DNA from: an uncultured Clostridia bacterium
GTDB taxonomy: Bacteria; Bacillota; Clostridia; UMGS1810
Direction: 5' to 3'
Length of the DNA stretch: 64,000 bases
Assembly (NCBI GenBank): GCA_934481345.1
Contig: CAKSPF010000010.1
Location: 18,191-82,190 of the forward strand
Under the pieces are notes generated by a model. It searched no databases, was not told the origin of the DNA, and worked only from the letters and a program-made list of their open reading frames with translations. Below, one piece after another: positions 26,688-35,319 of the stretch. Each line of letters starts with the position of its first letter. Positions within the stretch are counted from its first letter, which is position 1. The position numbers and the translations under genes are program-made.

Positions 26688-27099
26688 CGTCTATCTTGTA
26701 AAGGGTGACAGTCCGCTGTCAATTTTATATTTTCCAAAATTTAAAATATATGTTTATGCCTCAACAGATGAGATACTGTTCAAGGCACTTGTGGATTCAC
26801 CTCTTTTTAAAGCAGTCAAAAACCGTGAGTTTACGGAGATTGAAATATCAGAGGGTGAAATGCTCAAAATTCGCCATGACGGAAAAATTGAAAGAGCAAA
26901 ATTTGAATACCGGGATTATGTGGGAGCAAACTGGTGGGACTACGGATATTTAAGCAACGAGGAATACATAAATGACCTTAAAACAGTCGCAGCGTTTGAA
27001 GGGTATTCACCGAAACTGATAGACGATTTGCTCAGCCACGGCTTCACCCCCGAAGAAATAGAGGACTACATATATTGCCGGTATGGTGGGGAGGTGTAG
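26665..27099 (+). pseudogene. Class II glutamine amidotransferase-like protein, 5'-truncated
   Basis: About 144 codons remain. VYLVKGDSPLSILYF and VYASTDEILFKAL match the end of the Ntn-type glutaminase fold used in a class II amidotransferase-like gene common on integrative elements. The N-terminal catalytic Cys part is missing. A later segment (GANWWDYGYLSNEEYINDL) is typical for the accessory tail. The break lies at the junction with the opposing protease fragment. The next tiny ORF keeps a good ribosome site, so the 3' side of the original operon is intact. Confidence 0.55.
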
Positions 27100-27101
27100 A
27101 C

Positions 27102-27176
27102 GTGCGTTATTTAAAGATGCTTGTAACTGCGCTTATCGAAGTGCTTGTGGAGATTTACAATAACCGCAAAAGCTGA
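27102..27176 (+). CDS. Very small hypothetical protein, 24 aa
   Basis: GTG at 27102 follows a good GGGGAGG site at the end of the upstream fragment. The peptide (RYLKMLVTALIEVLVEIYNN) is one amphipathic or membrane helix with basic ends. It could be a small membrane peptide that belonged to the truncated upstream operon. Low confidence because of size. Confidence 0.3.
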   Translation: MRYLKMLVTALIEVLVEIYNNRKS

Positions 27177-27187
27177 GATGCAGAACC

Positions 27188-28180
27188 TCACTTTTTTATA
27201 TATCTTTGATTTCTGCTTTGAGGTTTATCGGGCAGTGTCATTTGTATAAGACCGAGGTGCAATGCCGGGTGAATATAGTGCCGTCTTACCGTTTCTTTTG
27301 ATTTAAGTCCGAGCATACGCATGAGGGCAGACAGGGTATACGGAACATCATACTCCATTACATCGAGCAATTTTCTTACATATTGCGAAATGTTTTCATC
27401 AGATGTTTCAAGCTGTCCGACAAAGCTGTCCAGCACCTTATCAATCTGCTCCAAAATAAAGAGAATAAATGTGTTTGAGTTTCCTTCTGTATGGCATTTG
27501 GCAATGGCGTCATAATATTCACTTTGGAATTTTTCAATCTGACTTTCTATCGGTATATATTCAAATACCGGATTCCACTTTGTCAAAAATGCGCTGTGCC
27601 ACAGTCTTGCCATTCGTCCGTTGCCGTCTGCAAACGGGTGTATAAATACAAACTCATAGTGAAACACGGCTGACATAATGAGCGGGTGCACTTCGTCTTT
27701 GCAACGCACGAGCCAATCGAAAAGCTTTGCCATAAGCTCCGGAACCATTCTTGCGGGCGGTGCCATAAAAACACATCTGTCACCGCTGAAAACGCCTTCC
27801 TCTCCCTTGCGGAATTCACCCGTTTCACCAATTAGATATTTTGTCATTATTCCGTGAAATCTTTTGAGTTCGTTTATGTCATACGGATTAATTTCAGACA
27901 GTTTTTCATAAGCGGCATATGCGTTTTTTACTTCCTGTATTTCTCTTTTTTCGCCCAAAACGTTTTTGCCGTTTATAACATCTCTGACCTGACCGACAGT
28001 AAGTGAATTTGCCTCTATCTTCAATGACGAATGTATAGATTTAATGCGGCTGTTCTTTCTCAAATGCGGTTTAGAGCTCATACCGGCGGTAACGCTGATT
28101 TTACCGATTTTTTCGGATATGGCAGATACAAGCATAAGCATTTGATTTGTTATATTGAATGGCGGTGTATATGTACCCAC
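27188..28180 (-). CDS. Fic/DOC-family protein with N-terminal inhibitory motif
   Basis: About 330 aa. The Fic motif HPFADGNGRMAR is near residue 185; these enzymes attach AMP or another nucleotide part to a hydroxyl of a target protein. The upstream helix HSSLKIEANSL fits the inhibitory SxxxE(G/N)-like motif of class II Fic proteins, with Ala-Asn instead of Gly-Asn. A winged-helix-like C-terminus (KSKETVRRHYIHPALHLGL) is present. I use GTG 28178-28180 (VGTYTPPF), which has AGGTG 6 nt before it. It is transcribed away from the neighbouring recombinase. Confidence 0.85.
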   Translation of the reverse strand: MGTYTPPFNITNQMLMLVSAISEKIGKISVTAGMSSKPHLRKNSRIKSIHSSLKIEANSLTVGQVRDVINGKNVLGEKREIQEVKNAYAAYEKLSEINPYDINELKRFHGIMTKYLIGETGEFRKGEEGVFSGDRCVFMAPPARMVPELMAKLFDWLVRCKDEVHPLIMSAVFHYEFVFIHPFADGNGRMARLWHSAFLTKWNPVFEYIPIESQIEKFQSEYYDAIAKCHTEGNSNTFILFILEQIDKVLDSFVGQLETSDENISQYVRKLLDVMEYDVPYTLSALMRMLGLKSKETVRRHYIHPALHLGLIQMTLPDKPQSRNQRYIKK

Positions 28181-28221
28181 AAGTCTCACCTCACATAAGT
28201 ATTATCTTGCATATTATCATA

Positions 28222-28250
28222 AGTATACTACTAATTATTATAAAAATCAA
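28222..28250 (-). promoter_or_regulatory. Promoter of the fic gene
   Basis: On the minus strand TTGATT (28245-28250), 17 nt, TATACT (28222-28227), about 40 nt before the start codon. A repeated CTTATG element lies just downstream and could bind the gene's own helix-turn-helix domain. Confidence 0.7.
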
Positions 28251-28376
28251 CAGTTATTATTCAAAATTTTCAAATTCGGTCACAGTACCTATGACTACTG
28301 CAAGATATCCGCTCTTTAAAGTAGAAACGGAGAATAAAAAATGCTAAAATATACCCGTCACATATGCGGCTAGGGG

Positions 28377-28973
28377 GTGATTGATACGAATAATGAAAAG
28401 ATAGGCTATGCCAGAGTTTCCGCAGTTACTCAAAAGGAGGACAGGCAGATAGACGAGCTCACCGCATACGGAATACAGCCTATAAACATATTTGTAGATA
28501 AGCAGAGCGGCAAGGACTTTAACCGCTCTGCCTACAAACGAATGTATTCAAAGCTGAAAAAGGGTGATGTGCTCGTCATAAAAAGTATAGACCGTCTCGG
28601 CAGGAATTACACGGAGATTTTGGCGCAGTGGCGCAGTATTACCAAAGAAAAGGAGGCTGATATTGTGGTTCTTGATATGCCGCTCCTTGATACGACAAAG
28701 TCAAAGGATTTGATAGGTACACTGATTTCCGATATTGTGTTACAGCTGCTGTCCTTTGTGGCGGAAAATGAGAGAATGAATATCCGCCAAAGGCAGGCAG
28801 AGGGAATACGGGCGGCAAAAAAACGAGGTGTGAAATTTGGCAGACCGCCGTTTGATATGCCTGACAATTACGACGAATACTATAAACTGTGGCGAGATAA
28901 AAAAATAACTGCTAAAAAAGCGGCTGAAATACTTAATATTCCTCTGTGGGTTTTCTATAAAAAGAAACCTTGA
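28377..28973 (+). CDS. Serine recombinase, resolvase/invertase type
   Basis: A 198-aa site-specific recombinase. Motifs: IGYARVSAVTQKEDRQ with the catalytic Ser, IKSIDRLGRNYTEI near residue 66, ENERMNIRQRQAEGI and the hinge GRPP followed by a short helix-turn-helix. The likely start is GTG 28377, although AGGGGG is very close to it; a slightly later non-ATG start cannot be excluded. Probably a mobile-element gene. It does not share its transcript with the Fic gene. Confidence 0.85.
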   Translation: MIDTNNEKIGYARVSAVTQKEDRQIDELTAYGIQPINIFVDKQSGKDFNRSAYKRMYSKLKKGDVLVIKSIDRLGRNYTEILAQWRSITKEKEADIVVLDMPLLDTTKSKDLIGTLISDIVLQLLSFVAENERMNIRQRQAEGIRAAKKRGVKFGRPPFDMPDNYDEYYKLWRDKKITAKKAAEILNIPLWVFYKKKP

Positions 28974-29090
28974 TTTTCACTAAATGTATAGTTTTAATCA
29001 AATATATTTACTTAGTCATAAATCCACAACCAGAATATATCACATATGCGGTATTTTGTCAATATTTACATAAAAATTTGTTGAATTTTT

Positions 29091-29120
29091 TTGCATTTTC
29101 TTTTTCACCAAAAGTATACT
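29091..29120 (+). promoter_or_regulatory. Promoter of the AAA+ ATPase operon
   Basis: TTGCAT (29091-29096), 18 nt, TATACT (29115-29120), 44 nt before the start codon, in a very A/T-rich stretch. Confidence 0.6.
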
Positions 29121-29163
29121 TTACGAGAAAATTAAAAACTACAATTAAAATGAAGGTGAAAAT

Positions 29164-30135
29164 ATGTCACTGGGAAAGCGTATAAATGACAGCGTTATAA
29201 CCGGACAAGCCAAAATACCATTGAATACAGACAATGATATGACACGGGAAAAATATTATGTAAAACCTAATGTTGAAAACGTATTTCGTACAGAAAAACC
29301 AAAATATCAATTTTCAGATATTATATTGAATTCGGATACATACGATGCAATTCAGGATGTGCTTGCAATTTACGAAAAGCACAAAGTTATATTTGAAGAA
29401 TGGGGGTTGGCGGCAACACACAAACAGAAAAACCGTGTCGGAATAAACCTTTACGGCGTTCCCGGAACCGGAAAAACCATGGTCGCACACGCTGTTGCCG
29501 ATCAACTTAATCGGGAAATACTAACAGTCGATTATTCACAAATTGAATCAAAATATGTGGGCGAAACCGCAAAAAATCTTGTATCTATGTTTGATTATGC
29601 AAAATCGTCAAATGCAATTATTTTTTTTGACGAGGCAGATGCATTGCTGAGCAAACGTGTAACAGATATGTCTAATTCTACGGATGTAAGCGTTAATCAA
29701 ACGCGCTCGGTTTTATTGGTATTAATTAATGATTATGATGATTTGATATTATTTGCAACAAATTTTATCACAAATCTTGACCCGGCATTTATGAGAAGAA
29801 TTCTTGCACATATCAAATTTGATTATCCAAACGAAGAAAACCGATTAAAACTATGGAATCTGTATATTCCGAAATCTTTGCCGACAGATGCGGATACAAG
29901 ACAGTTGGCTGCAAAATACAGCAATATATCCGGATCCGACATATCAAATGCCGTTTTCACGGCAGCTCTTAGAGCTGCAAGATTAAGCGAATCAATTGTT
30001 AAACAAATATATTTTGAAGATGCAATTGAAAGAATTATAAAAAGCAAAGCAGACAACGAAAATATTGAATTTTCTAAAAATATCGTAAGCAAAGATTATG
30101 TTAAATCACAATTTGGAGGAGTGTTACCGAAATGA
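29164..30135 (+). CDS. AAA+ ATPase, FtsH/CDC48-like module
   Basis: A 323-aa single AAA+ module. Walker A GVPGTGKT near residue 101, pore-loop-like KYVGET, Walker B IIFFDEAD near residue 155, sensor 1 FATNF and arginine finger DPAFMRRI follow the classic AAA order. There is no transmembrane or protease domain in the same chain. An N-terminal region of about 60 residues may recruit partners. It is first in a six-gene unit; the next gene overlaps by 4 bp (ATGA) and encodes a membrane-anchored protein. A remodelling role at the membrane is my inference. Confidence 0.85.
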   Translation: MSLGKRINDSVITGQAKIPLNTDNDMTREKYYVKPNVENVFRTEKPKYQFSDIILNSDTYDAIQDVLAIYEKHKVIFEEWGLAATHKQKNRVGINLYGVPGTGKTMVAHAVADQLNREILTVDYSQIESKYVGETAKNLVSMFDYAKSSNAIIFFDEADALLSKRVTDMSNSTDVSVNQTRSVLLVLINDYDDLILFATNFITNLDPAFMRRILAHIKFDYPNEENRLKLWNLYIPKSLPTDADTRQLAAKYSNISGSDISNAVFTAALRAARLSESIVKQIYFEDAIERIIKSKADNENIEFSKNIVSKDYVKSQFGGVLPK

Positions 30136-30485
30136 TTGCAATAGGAATTATACTTGCCCTGACAGCGGCTTTTATAACCGCACTTTGTGTGTACTGGAAA
30201 AATATCGTACAGTGGATTAAGAAAGCTGTACATAAACTTGAAGAGGTTCTCAAAATTACCGTTAAAGGTACCAGAACATTCATTAAAAAAGGTGTTGACG
30301 GCTTTAAAAACGTATCTAAATATTACAGTGAAAACAAGATTACGGGAGCATGGGAAGAACATGTTTATACGAAATCCGTTTCCGTATCAGAGGTTCCGCC
30401 GGAAATATTAGAAAAAGTACAGACTAGCTCCGTTGACGAAGAAATTTCAACCACCGAAGAGTTACAGCTCACGTTGGCAAATTGA
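30132..30485 (+). CDS. Small membrane-anchored protein of the AAA+ operon
   Basis: A 117-aa protein with one N-terminal transmembrane helix (about residues 2-22), then a long basic amphipathic helix rich in Lys and Val, and an acidic tail. Its ATG overlaps the stop of the AAA+ gene, so the two are made together. It may anchor the ATPase or its substrate at the membrane. Family not recognised. Confidence 0.6.
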   Translation: MIAIGIILALTAAFITALCVYWKNIVQWIKKAVHKLEEVLKITVKGTRTFIKKGVDGFKNVSKYYSENKITGAWEEHVYTKSVSVSEVPPEILEKVQTSSVDEEISTTEELQLTLAN

Positions 30486-30503
30486 CAAAAAGGGGACAAT
30501 GAT

Positions 30504-30923
30504 ATGTGTGAATCTACATTTGCTTTTGGTCTTCAAACTATATGGAATATGGTTCCCGACCAAACTAAAGATCAACTGTTAAATGCTGTAAAAACTACAG
30601 TAATTGATGCAACCGATAAAATAGCCACAGGAAAAAGAACGGTTGAAGAATGGGCAGAGATAATAATAAAAGTTGTTGATAGAATTAAAGACCAAAAGAC
30701 TGAAGAAGAAAATTTAAAATATGTGGGCGGCAGACTCGCATTTCAGATTTCAAAAAAGAATACCGACAGTGTCTGCGTTTCTTTTCAGCTATACTTTTTA
30801 GATGAAAACAAAGAATGGAAAACTGCCAATAACGATTGCGATTTATCGACATCATATTTTACACCCGACGCTTTGAATGAATTAAAAAATCAAGGTAAAA
30901 TAGAGTTTGACGTGGAGGAATGA
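30504..30923 (+). CDS. Hypothetical soluble protein of the AAA+ operon
   Basis: A 139-aa protein without signal or membrane segment. The N-terminal half is helical (LLNAVKTTVIDATDKIA), the second half beta-rich (VGGRLAFQISKK). Start ATG at 30504 follows AAAGGGGAC. I do not recognise a domain. It lies 18 bp after the membrane protein and 4 bp before the next gene, so it belongs to the same operon. Confidence 0.6.
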   Translation: MCESTFAFGLQTIWNMVPDQTKDQLLNAVKTTVIDATDKIATGKRTVEEWAEIIIKVVDRIKDQKTEEENLKYVGGRLAFQISKKNTDSVCVSFQLYFLDENKEWKTANNDCDLSTSYFTPDALNELKNQGKIEFDVEE

Positions 30924-30927
30924 TTAT

Positions 30928-31944
30928 ATGGCTCAATTTATAATTATTGCAGTAATAGTATTGTTTTTTCTGTCAAAATTCCTTTTATTTAATGTAAAAG
31001 TAAACTCGGTTGTATTTATGATTTTTGGGATTGTTGCAATCACGTTAGATCCGCCTTTGGTTCCTGTTTCGGAATTCTCTTTTGTTTTGGTTTCTGTCAA
31101 CATAATAGACTGCATAAGGGATTTAGTGGTTTCATACAAATTTTACAGGCATTCAGACTCCGGAATCGACGGGCAATTTGCCGTTAAAAGTCTGTTGACC
31201 GTAGCATTGGCGTTGTTAGGTTGGTTTGTCTGGGACAAATCCCTGATATATATGTTCATTCCCAGAGCGGTGTTTTTGTGCATAGTGCATCCACTAATGG
31301 CTCTGAGTGTATGGAATGACATTCAAGGTAAGATAGAAATCGGATATCCGCTGCCGTATGTAAAGTGGCAGTACAGTCCATCAAAAAAAATATGCTATTT
31401 TTATCAAAAATTAATCACTAAATTATATGATGACGGCAAATTGGTTGCAAATACGGAAACTGTTATCGAAGAACGGAATTTGAGCAACAAAAGACTGTCT
31501 GACAGCTATCCTAAAAGCAAATTTTCCAAAATTGCAAGTTTCCTTCAAAACAAGGAAACAAAAGAAAAAATAAAAAAAATAAAGGATGAGCTCAATGAGG
31601 ACAATACATACAGGCACACGGCATATATAAGCTCCGCATACTTTGAACAGTATGCAGATAAAATTGAAAGAGCATTGAAAATGCAGAGTTCATCGTTCAG
31701 TCCGTGGAAAATAAAAGAATTATCTGAATTAAGTGATTTAAATCTGACGACAAGCAACGGATATGACGGTGATGTTAAGTGGAGTGAATATTTTATAATA
31801 AAATCCTTAAAAAAACTTGTGCGTGACGGTGTTATTACCGATTTCAAATGCAGCGATGATCCGCTGGATAATCATGTTTACGGTGTACATATGACTAGTC
31901 ATAATGCAGACAGCAATCCCCTTCTTGCATTGGATGACGATTAA
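30928..31944 (+). CDS. Polytopic membrane protein with cytoplasmic C-terminal domain
   Basis: About 338 aa. I start at ATG 30928 because GGAGG lies 9 nt before it. Residues 1-150 form about four or five hydrophobic helices (IIIAVIVLFFLSKFLLF, LLTVALALLGWFVW). The remainder is soluble and charged, ending in a part that looks like a winged helix or small helical domain. It would anchor the operon's complex in the membrane. No known transporter motif is visible. Confidence 0.6.
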   Translation: MAQFIIIAVIVLFFLSKFLLFNVKVNSVVFMIFGIVAITLDPPLVPVSEFSFVLVSVNIIDCIRDLVVSYKFYRHSDSGIDGQFAVKSLLTVALALLGWFVWDKSLIYMFIPRAVFLCIVHPLMALSVWNDIQGKIEIGYPLPYVKWQYSPSKKICYFYQKLITKLYDDGKLVANTETVIEERNLSNKRLSDSYPKSKFSKIASFLQNKETKEKIKKIKDELNEDNTYRHTAYISSAYFEQYADKIERALKMQSSSFSPWKIKELSELSDLNLTTSNGYDGDVKWSEYFIIKSLKKLVRDGVITDFKCSDDPLDNHVYGVHMTSHNADSNPLLALDDD

Positions 31945-31981
31945 ATCAATAATCAGATATATTTAACGGAGGTATTTCGAA

Positions 31982-32158
31982 ATGACAAGCTATGAAGTTT
32001 CATTCCGGGTTGATGGAGTATCCGGTGTATGCTCAATTATAGTTCAAGCACCGGACCAGGCTACTGCCAAAAGAGTCGCTTTAGGTCAAATCAGCGGACA
32101 GGCAGGTTATTTTGGCAAAAAAATAAAAATTGTAAGTACGCGGCGATGCACTGTTTGA
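31982..32158 (+). CDS. Small beta-type protein, paralogue A
   Basis: A 58-aa protein, ATG 31982 with GGAGG 9 nt ahead. It begins SYEVSFRVDGVSG and contains AKRVALGQISGQAGY. It is clearly related to the next small gene. The pattern of beta strands around a helix (ATAKRVALGQI) suggests a small ferredoxin-like or DUF-type fold. Family not recognised. Confidence 0.55.
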   Translation: MTSYEVSFRVDGVSGVCSIIVQAPDQATAKRVALGQISGQAGYFGKKIKIVSTRRCTV

Positions 32159-32213
32159 TTAAGCAGGACTCAAACACACATTGCCTAAATATTCATTAAA
32201 GGGAGGTGCAAAC

Positions 32214-32384
32214 ATGGATAAATACATAGTATCTTTTAGCGTAAACGGTAAAACAGGCAATAAAATCATAGTCGAAGCAAACAATCCAGTTTCAGCAAAA
32301 AGAGTAGCTTTGGGAGAGTTAAACAGCCGTGCAGGATATGCAGATAAAAAAATCAGTGTAACCAGTCCAAGAAAAGTAAAATAA
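32214..32384 (+). CDS. Small beta-type protein, paralogue B
   Basis: A 56-aa protein, ATG 32214 with GGGAGG ahead. It shares AKRVALGELNSRAGY and the YIVSFSVNGKTG start with the gene before it, about half of positions being identical. Tandem duplication of such a small gene inside the operon suggests that two related subunits or tags are needed. A terminator follows directly. Confidence 0.6.
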   Translation: MDKYIVSFSVNGKTGNKIIVEANNPVSAKRVALGELNSRAGYADKKISVTSPRKVK

Positions 32385-32400
32385 TAATCTCAAATATGCA

Positions 32401-32430
32401 AAAAGCAATGTCTTACACGGCATTGCTTTT
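32401..32430 (+). terminator. Intrinsic terminator of the AAA+ operon
   Basis: A 10-bp perfect stem AAAAGCAATG/CATTGCTTTT with 10-nt loop; the right arm ends in T's. Confidence 0.75.
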
Positions 32431-32463
32431 CACACAAAACATACAAAACATAGGTAAAAATAA

Positions 32464-33606
32464 ATGTTTGGCAATAAATCAAAAACAATTAAAAGTGTTA
32501 AAAATTTTATAACCAAAACGGTAGAAAACATATCGGATTTCTTCTTTTACAGCATTTATGACAAGCTATATATCATGCACAGATGCCGGCTTGAAAAGAA
32601 AGAAAAAGAATCAAGCGGCTTGCGAAACGAAAAATCAGTTAAAATCATACCATCTGAACTTTTTGCGATTACTCAAAGTGTTTCTTGCAAATATACCGTT
32701 CTGCGCGAAATTGAAAAAGATTTATTTATTGTACAATTAAGAGGGAAGTACGGTGTGATTGATATTAATGACAATAAGGTTATACCTTTTAAATATAATT
32801 ATATTCATGGATTCACCGAAGGTCTGCTTCCTGCACAAAAAGGCAAAAAATTCGGATATATCAACATAAAAAATGAAGTTGTTATAGACTTTAAATTCGG
32901 TTTGGCTGATTTGTTTTCAAACGGGCTTGCCCCGGTAATGAAAAATTGTAAGCATCTGCATACTATTAAAACCGGAGGATATCAATTCGCCGAAAAGAAC
33001 GGCACACCGTACGGGTATGTAAACAAAAAAGGCGAATATGTCATTGAGCCTAAATACTCCTATGCAGAATGTTTTTGCAAAAGCGGTATTGCCGCTGTCA
33101 AAAAGACGCTGCCATGTTCGGGGCACAGTGATGCCGGTGTTATTGATACACATGAAAATATAATTGTTCCGCTGAAATACAAATCCGTAACCATATACAA
33201 CGACTGTATTCAATGCGAAAATTCATCGGGCGAATACAGATATTTTGATTTGACCGGAAATCCCATAGAAAAAACAAAACCAAAATGGGATTTTTCCAAT
33301 CATATTGATTACATATGGAAGCCATACAAGTGTAAAGATATTTTTGAGTTAAATATTAACCTCGATAATGATTCGCTTGTTATTGCAAACAAAGAATTTT
33401 TTATGTATAGTACCTCGCAGTTAAAATACGGTTGGTATGAAATAATCGGTAAAGACGCCGTATGCAGAATTAAACCGATATATGATGAGCAAGTGCGTCC
33501 TTGTATTACCGATACCGGCGAAATATACTCTGTCGTAAAGCAAAACGGACTTTTCGGAATTATTAAATTTAATGATAAACGTTTTCCGACAAATTATAAG
33601 ATTTAG
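32464..33606 (+). CDS. WG-repeat protein
   Basis: A 380-aa protein with several WG-type repeats: YGVIDINDNKVIPFKYNYI, FGYINIKNEVVIDFKF, YGYVNKKGEYVIEPKY and FGIIKFNDKRF. Such repeats form beta structures that usually bind other proteins or the cell wall. The first 60 residues are basic and helical with an aromatic patch, but there is no clear signal peptide. The reading frame ends in TAG and then stays open for 55 more codons with similar repeat sequence. Confidence 0.75.
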   Translation: MFGNKSKTIKSVKNFITKTVENISDFFFYSIYDKLYIMHRCRLEKKEKESSGLRNEKSVKIIPSELFAITQSVSCKYTVLREIEKDLFIVQLRGKYGVIDINDNKVIPFKYNYIHGFTEGLLPAQKGKKFGYINIKNEVVIDFKFGLADLFSNGLAPVMKNCKHLHTIKTGGYQFAEKNGTPYGYVNKKGEYVIEPKYSYAECFCKSGIAAVKKTLPCSGHSDAGVIDTHENIIVPLKYKSVTIYNDCIQCENSSGEYRYFDLTGNPIEKTKPKWDFSNHIDYIWKPYKCKDIFELNINLDNDSLVIANKEFFMYSTSQLKYGWYEIIGKDAVCRIKPIYDEQVRPCITDTGEIYSVVKQNGLFGIIKFNDKRFPTNYKI

Positions 33607-33774
33607 AAGGATGATAAACTGTGTGTAAAAAAAGATAAGCCTACCCACTGTGATTTGCCATATAATCCCGCTTTCCTGGATTTTTATGTTAAAGTGCAAA
33701 AGAATGAAAAATATGCGCTTGTTAAGCAAAATGAATTTTGGGGACTGATAAAGTTTAAGGAAAATGCACTTTAA
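33607..33774 (+). pseudogene. In-frame continuation of the WG-repeat gene behind a TAG codon
   Basis: Directly after the TAG at 33604-33606 the same frame continues to TAA at 33772-33774. It encodes KNEKYALVKQNEFWGLIKFK, which is alike to the last repeat before the stop (YSVVKQNGLFGIIKF). Either a nonsense mutation shortened a longer protein, or this is the end of a lost second WG gene. Readthrough is possible but not shown. Confidence 0.5.
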
Positions 33775-33847
33775 ACTGTAAGTATTTTTATATAAAATCA
33801 GACTAGTCAAAAGCTGTTGGCTTTATATTACAGGTGGTGAAATGTAA

Positions 33848-34573
33848 TTGGAAAGAAAATACATAAACGAAATACGTGTCGAACTTTCTCTTCCGAAGGA
33901 TTCCTATTTAAAAAACATCCCTGCTCTCCGCTATTTGGAGAATGGAAACGTTTTAAAATTTGACAAAGACATTACGTTTTTGGTTGGCGAAAACGGTGTT
34001 GGTAAATCAACAATCATTGAAGCTATTGCCGTTGCAAGCAGGATAAATCCGGAGGGTGGAAACGCAAACCATATGTTTTCAAGTTGCAATACGCATTCTG
34101 AATTGAATGAGTATTTGGATATTTCTCTAAAAGGCTATCCTAAGGAAAAGTATTTTTTGCGGGCTGAAACATTTTATAATCTTGCAACTTATTTGCAAAG
34201 TAATGCATATTTTGATTATAGCGGCAATCTTATTGACTATCACGAGATGTCTCACGGTCAATCTTTTCTTGCCGCAGTGCAAAATTTGAACGGAAATGGG
34301 TTATACATATTTGACGAGCCGGAGGCAGCACTTTCGCCATTAAAATTGATGACTCTTATGTGTGAAATCAATAGACTTGCAAATCACAATTCACAGTTTA
34401 TTATCGCAACGCACTCACCTATCCTTATGACTATGCCCAATTCCGATGTTCTTTCGCTTAGTGATAATGGAATTGAAAAGATTGACTATACGGAAACAGA
34501 GCATTATAAAATATCAAAAATGTTTTTAGATTATCCGGAGCGGATGATAAAGTATTTGTTTGAAAACGAATAG
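33848..34573 (+). CDS. ABC-type (Rad50/SMC-like) ATPase
   Basis: A 241-aa ATPase without coiled coil. Walker A GENGVGKST near residue 46, signature-like HEMSHGQSF near residue 138, Walker B LYIFDEPEAAL near residue 155 and the H-loop ATHSPIL. Start is TTG 33848 behind AGGTGG. Such stand-alone ATPases are frequent in defence and mobile islands, often with a partner effector. The next gene overlaps it by 14 bp and may be that partner. Confidence 0.8.
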   Translation: MERKYINEIRVELSLPKDSYLKNIPALRYLENGNVLKFDKDITFLVGENGVGKSTIIEAIAVASRINPEGGNANHMFSSCNTHSELNEYLDISLKGYPKEKYFLRAETFYNLATYLQSNAYFDYSGNLIDYHEMSHGQSFLAAVQNLNGNGLYIFDEPEAALSPLKLMTLMCEINRLANHNSQFIIATHSPILMTMPNSDVLSLSDNGIEKIDYTETEHYKISKMFLDYPERMIKYLFENE

Positions 34574-34973
34574 GGGACTTTGCATTGGTGCGTTATACAA
34601 CCCAGGCGAGTATATGCAGTGGTCGCTATATAGAGTAACGCCCGGTTGTCTTAATCTGATTGTAATGACCTTTCCCGATGACGATACTATGGTAACCAAA
34701 ATATATGATTATGACGATGAACACCTTATTTATCAGGGAGAATACACATCGCAAGTATATAGGCTGCGTGCAGACGACAACGGTGGAATTATTTTATATC
34801 ACGAAAATCCGCAGTATGCCGAGCGTCTTACTGTTGTTAATAACGAAATACATACAGATACTATCGTACCGGATGAAAGATTTCCGTTTTTAACATATGC
34901 AAGCCTCGGAGATTATTTGGAGATTAACACATATGAAACGGACTACTTAATAGATGAATATGTACCGTATTAA
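34560..34973 (+). CDS. Hypothetical protein coupled to the ABC-type ATPase
   Basis: A 137-aa beta-rich acidic protein (MVTKIYDYDDEHLIYQGEY, GDYLEINTYETDYLIDEY) without known motif. It overlaps the ATPase gene by 14 bp, so synthesis is linked. No catalytic residues can be pointed out. A terminator follows. Confidence 0.5.
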   Translation: MKTNRGLCIGALYNPGEYMQWSLYRVTPGCLNLIVMTFPDDDTMVTKIYDYDDEHLIYQGEYTSQVYRLRADDNGGIILYHENPQYAERLTVVNNEIHTDTIVPDERFPFLTYASLGDYLEINTYETDYLIDEYVPY

Positions 34974-34991
34974 AGCTAAGCCATACTTCAA

Positions 34992-35019
34992 GCCCCATAG
35001 GATATTTTTCCTATGGGGC
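34992..35019 (+). terminator. Intrinsic terminator of the ATPase pair
   Basis: GCCCCATAGGA (34992-35002) pairs with TCCTATGGGGC (35009-35019), followed by GTCTTTTG. Confidence 0.85.
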
Positions 35020-35037
35020 GTCTTTTGTCTATGGTAA

Positions 35038-35190
35038 AATAAAACGGTTTCATTTGACTATACATTAAAGAGTCAGACGGATGATGTTATAGAGTGGTCG
35101 CTTGATGATGGCAACGGAACAGATATAATGACAGCAAAATATAACTCTCACGGGAATGTTATAGAAGCAATACAAACAATAATAACTTAG
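35038..35190 (+). pseudogene. C-terminal remnant of an unknown gene
   Basis: An open frame without start encodes SFDYTLKSQTDDVIEWSLDD and ends in TAG at 35188-35190. It has protein-like composition and no ribosome site; it lies right after a terminator. It appears to be the 3' end of a gene whose front was lost. Confidence 0.45.
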
Positions 35191-35237
35191 CTAAAAAATA
35201 AGTGAATGGATTTGAGCTAATATTAAAATCTAATGAG

Positions 35238-35265
35238 TTTGCAGTCGAAAGACTGCAAATTTTTT
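35238..35265 (+). terminator. Strong intrinsic terminator with GAAA loop
   Basis: TTTGCAGTC-GAAA-GACTGCAAA then seven T's. It probably ended the remnant gene upstream and insulates the following recombinase. Confidence 0.88.
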
Positions 35266-35319
35266 GTGTCAACAAAAAAATAAACTCAAACCACTGCAAA
35301 CCCTTTAATAATGCGGTTT

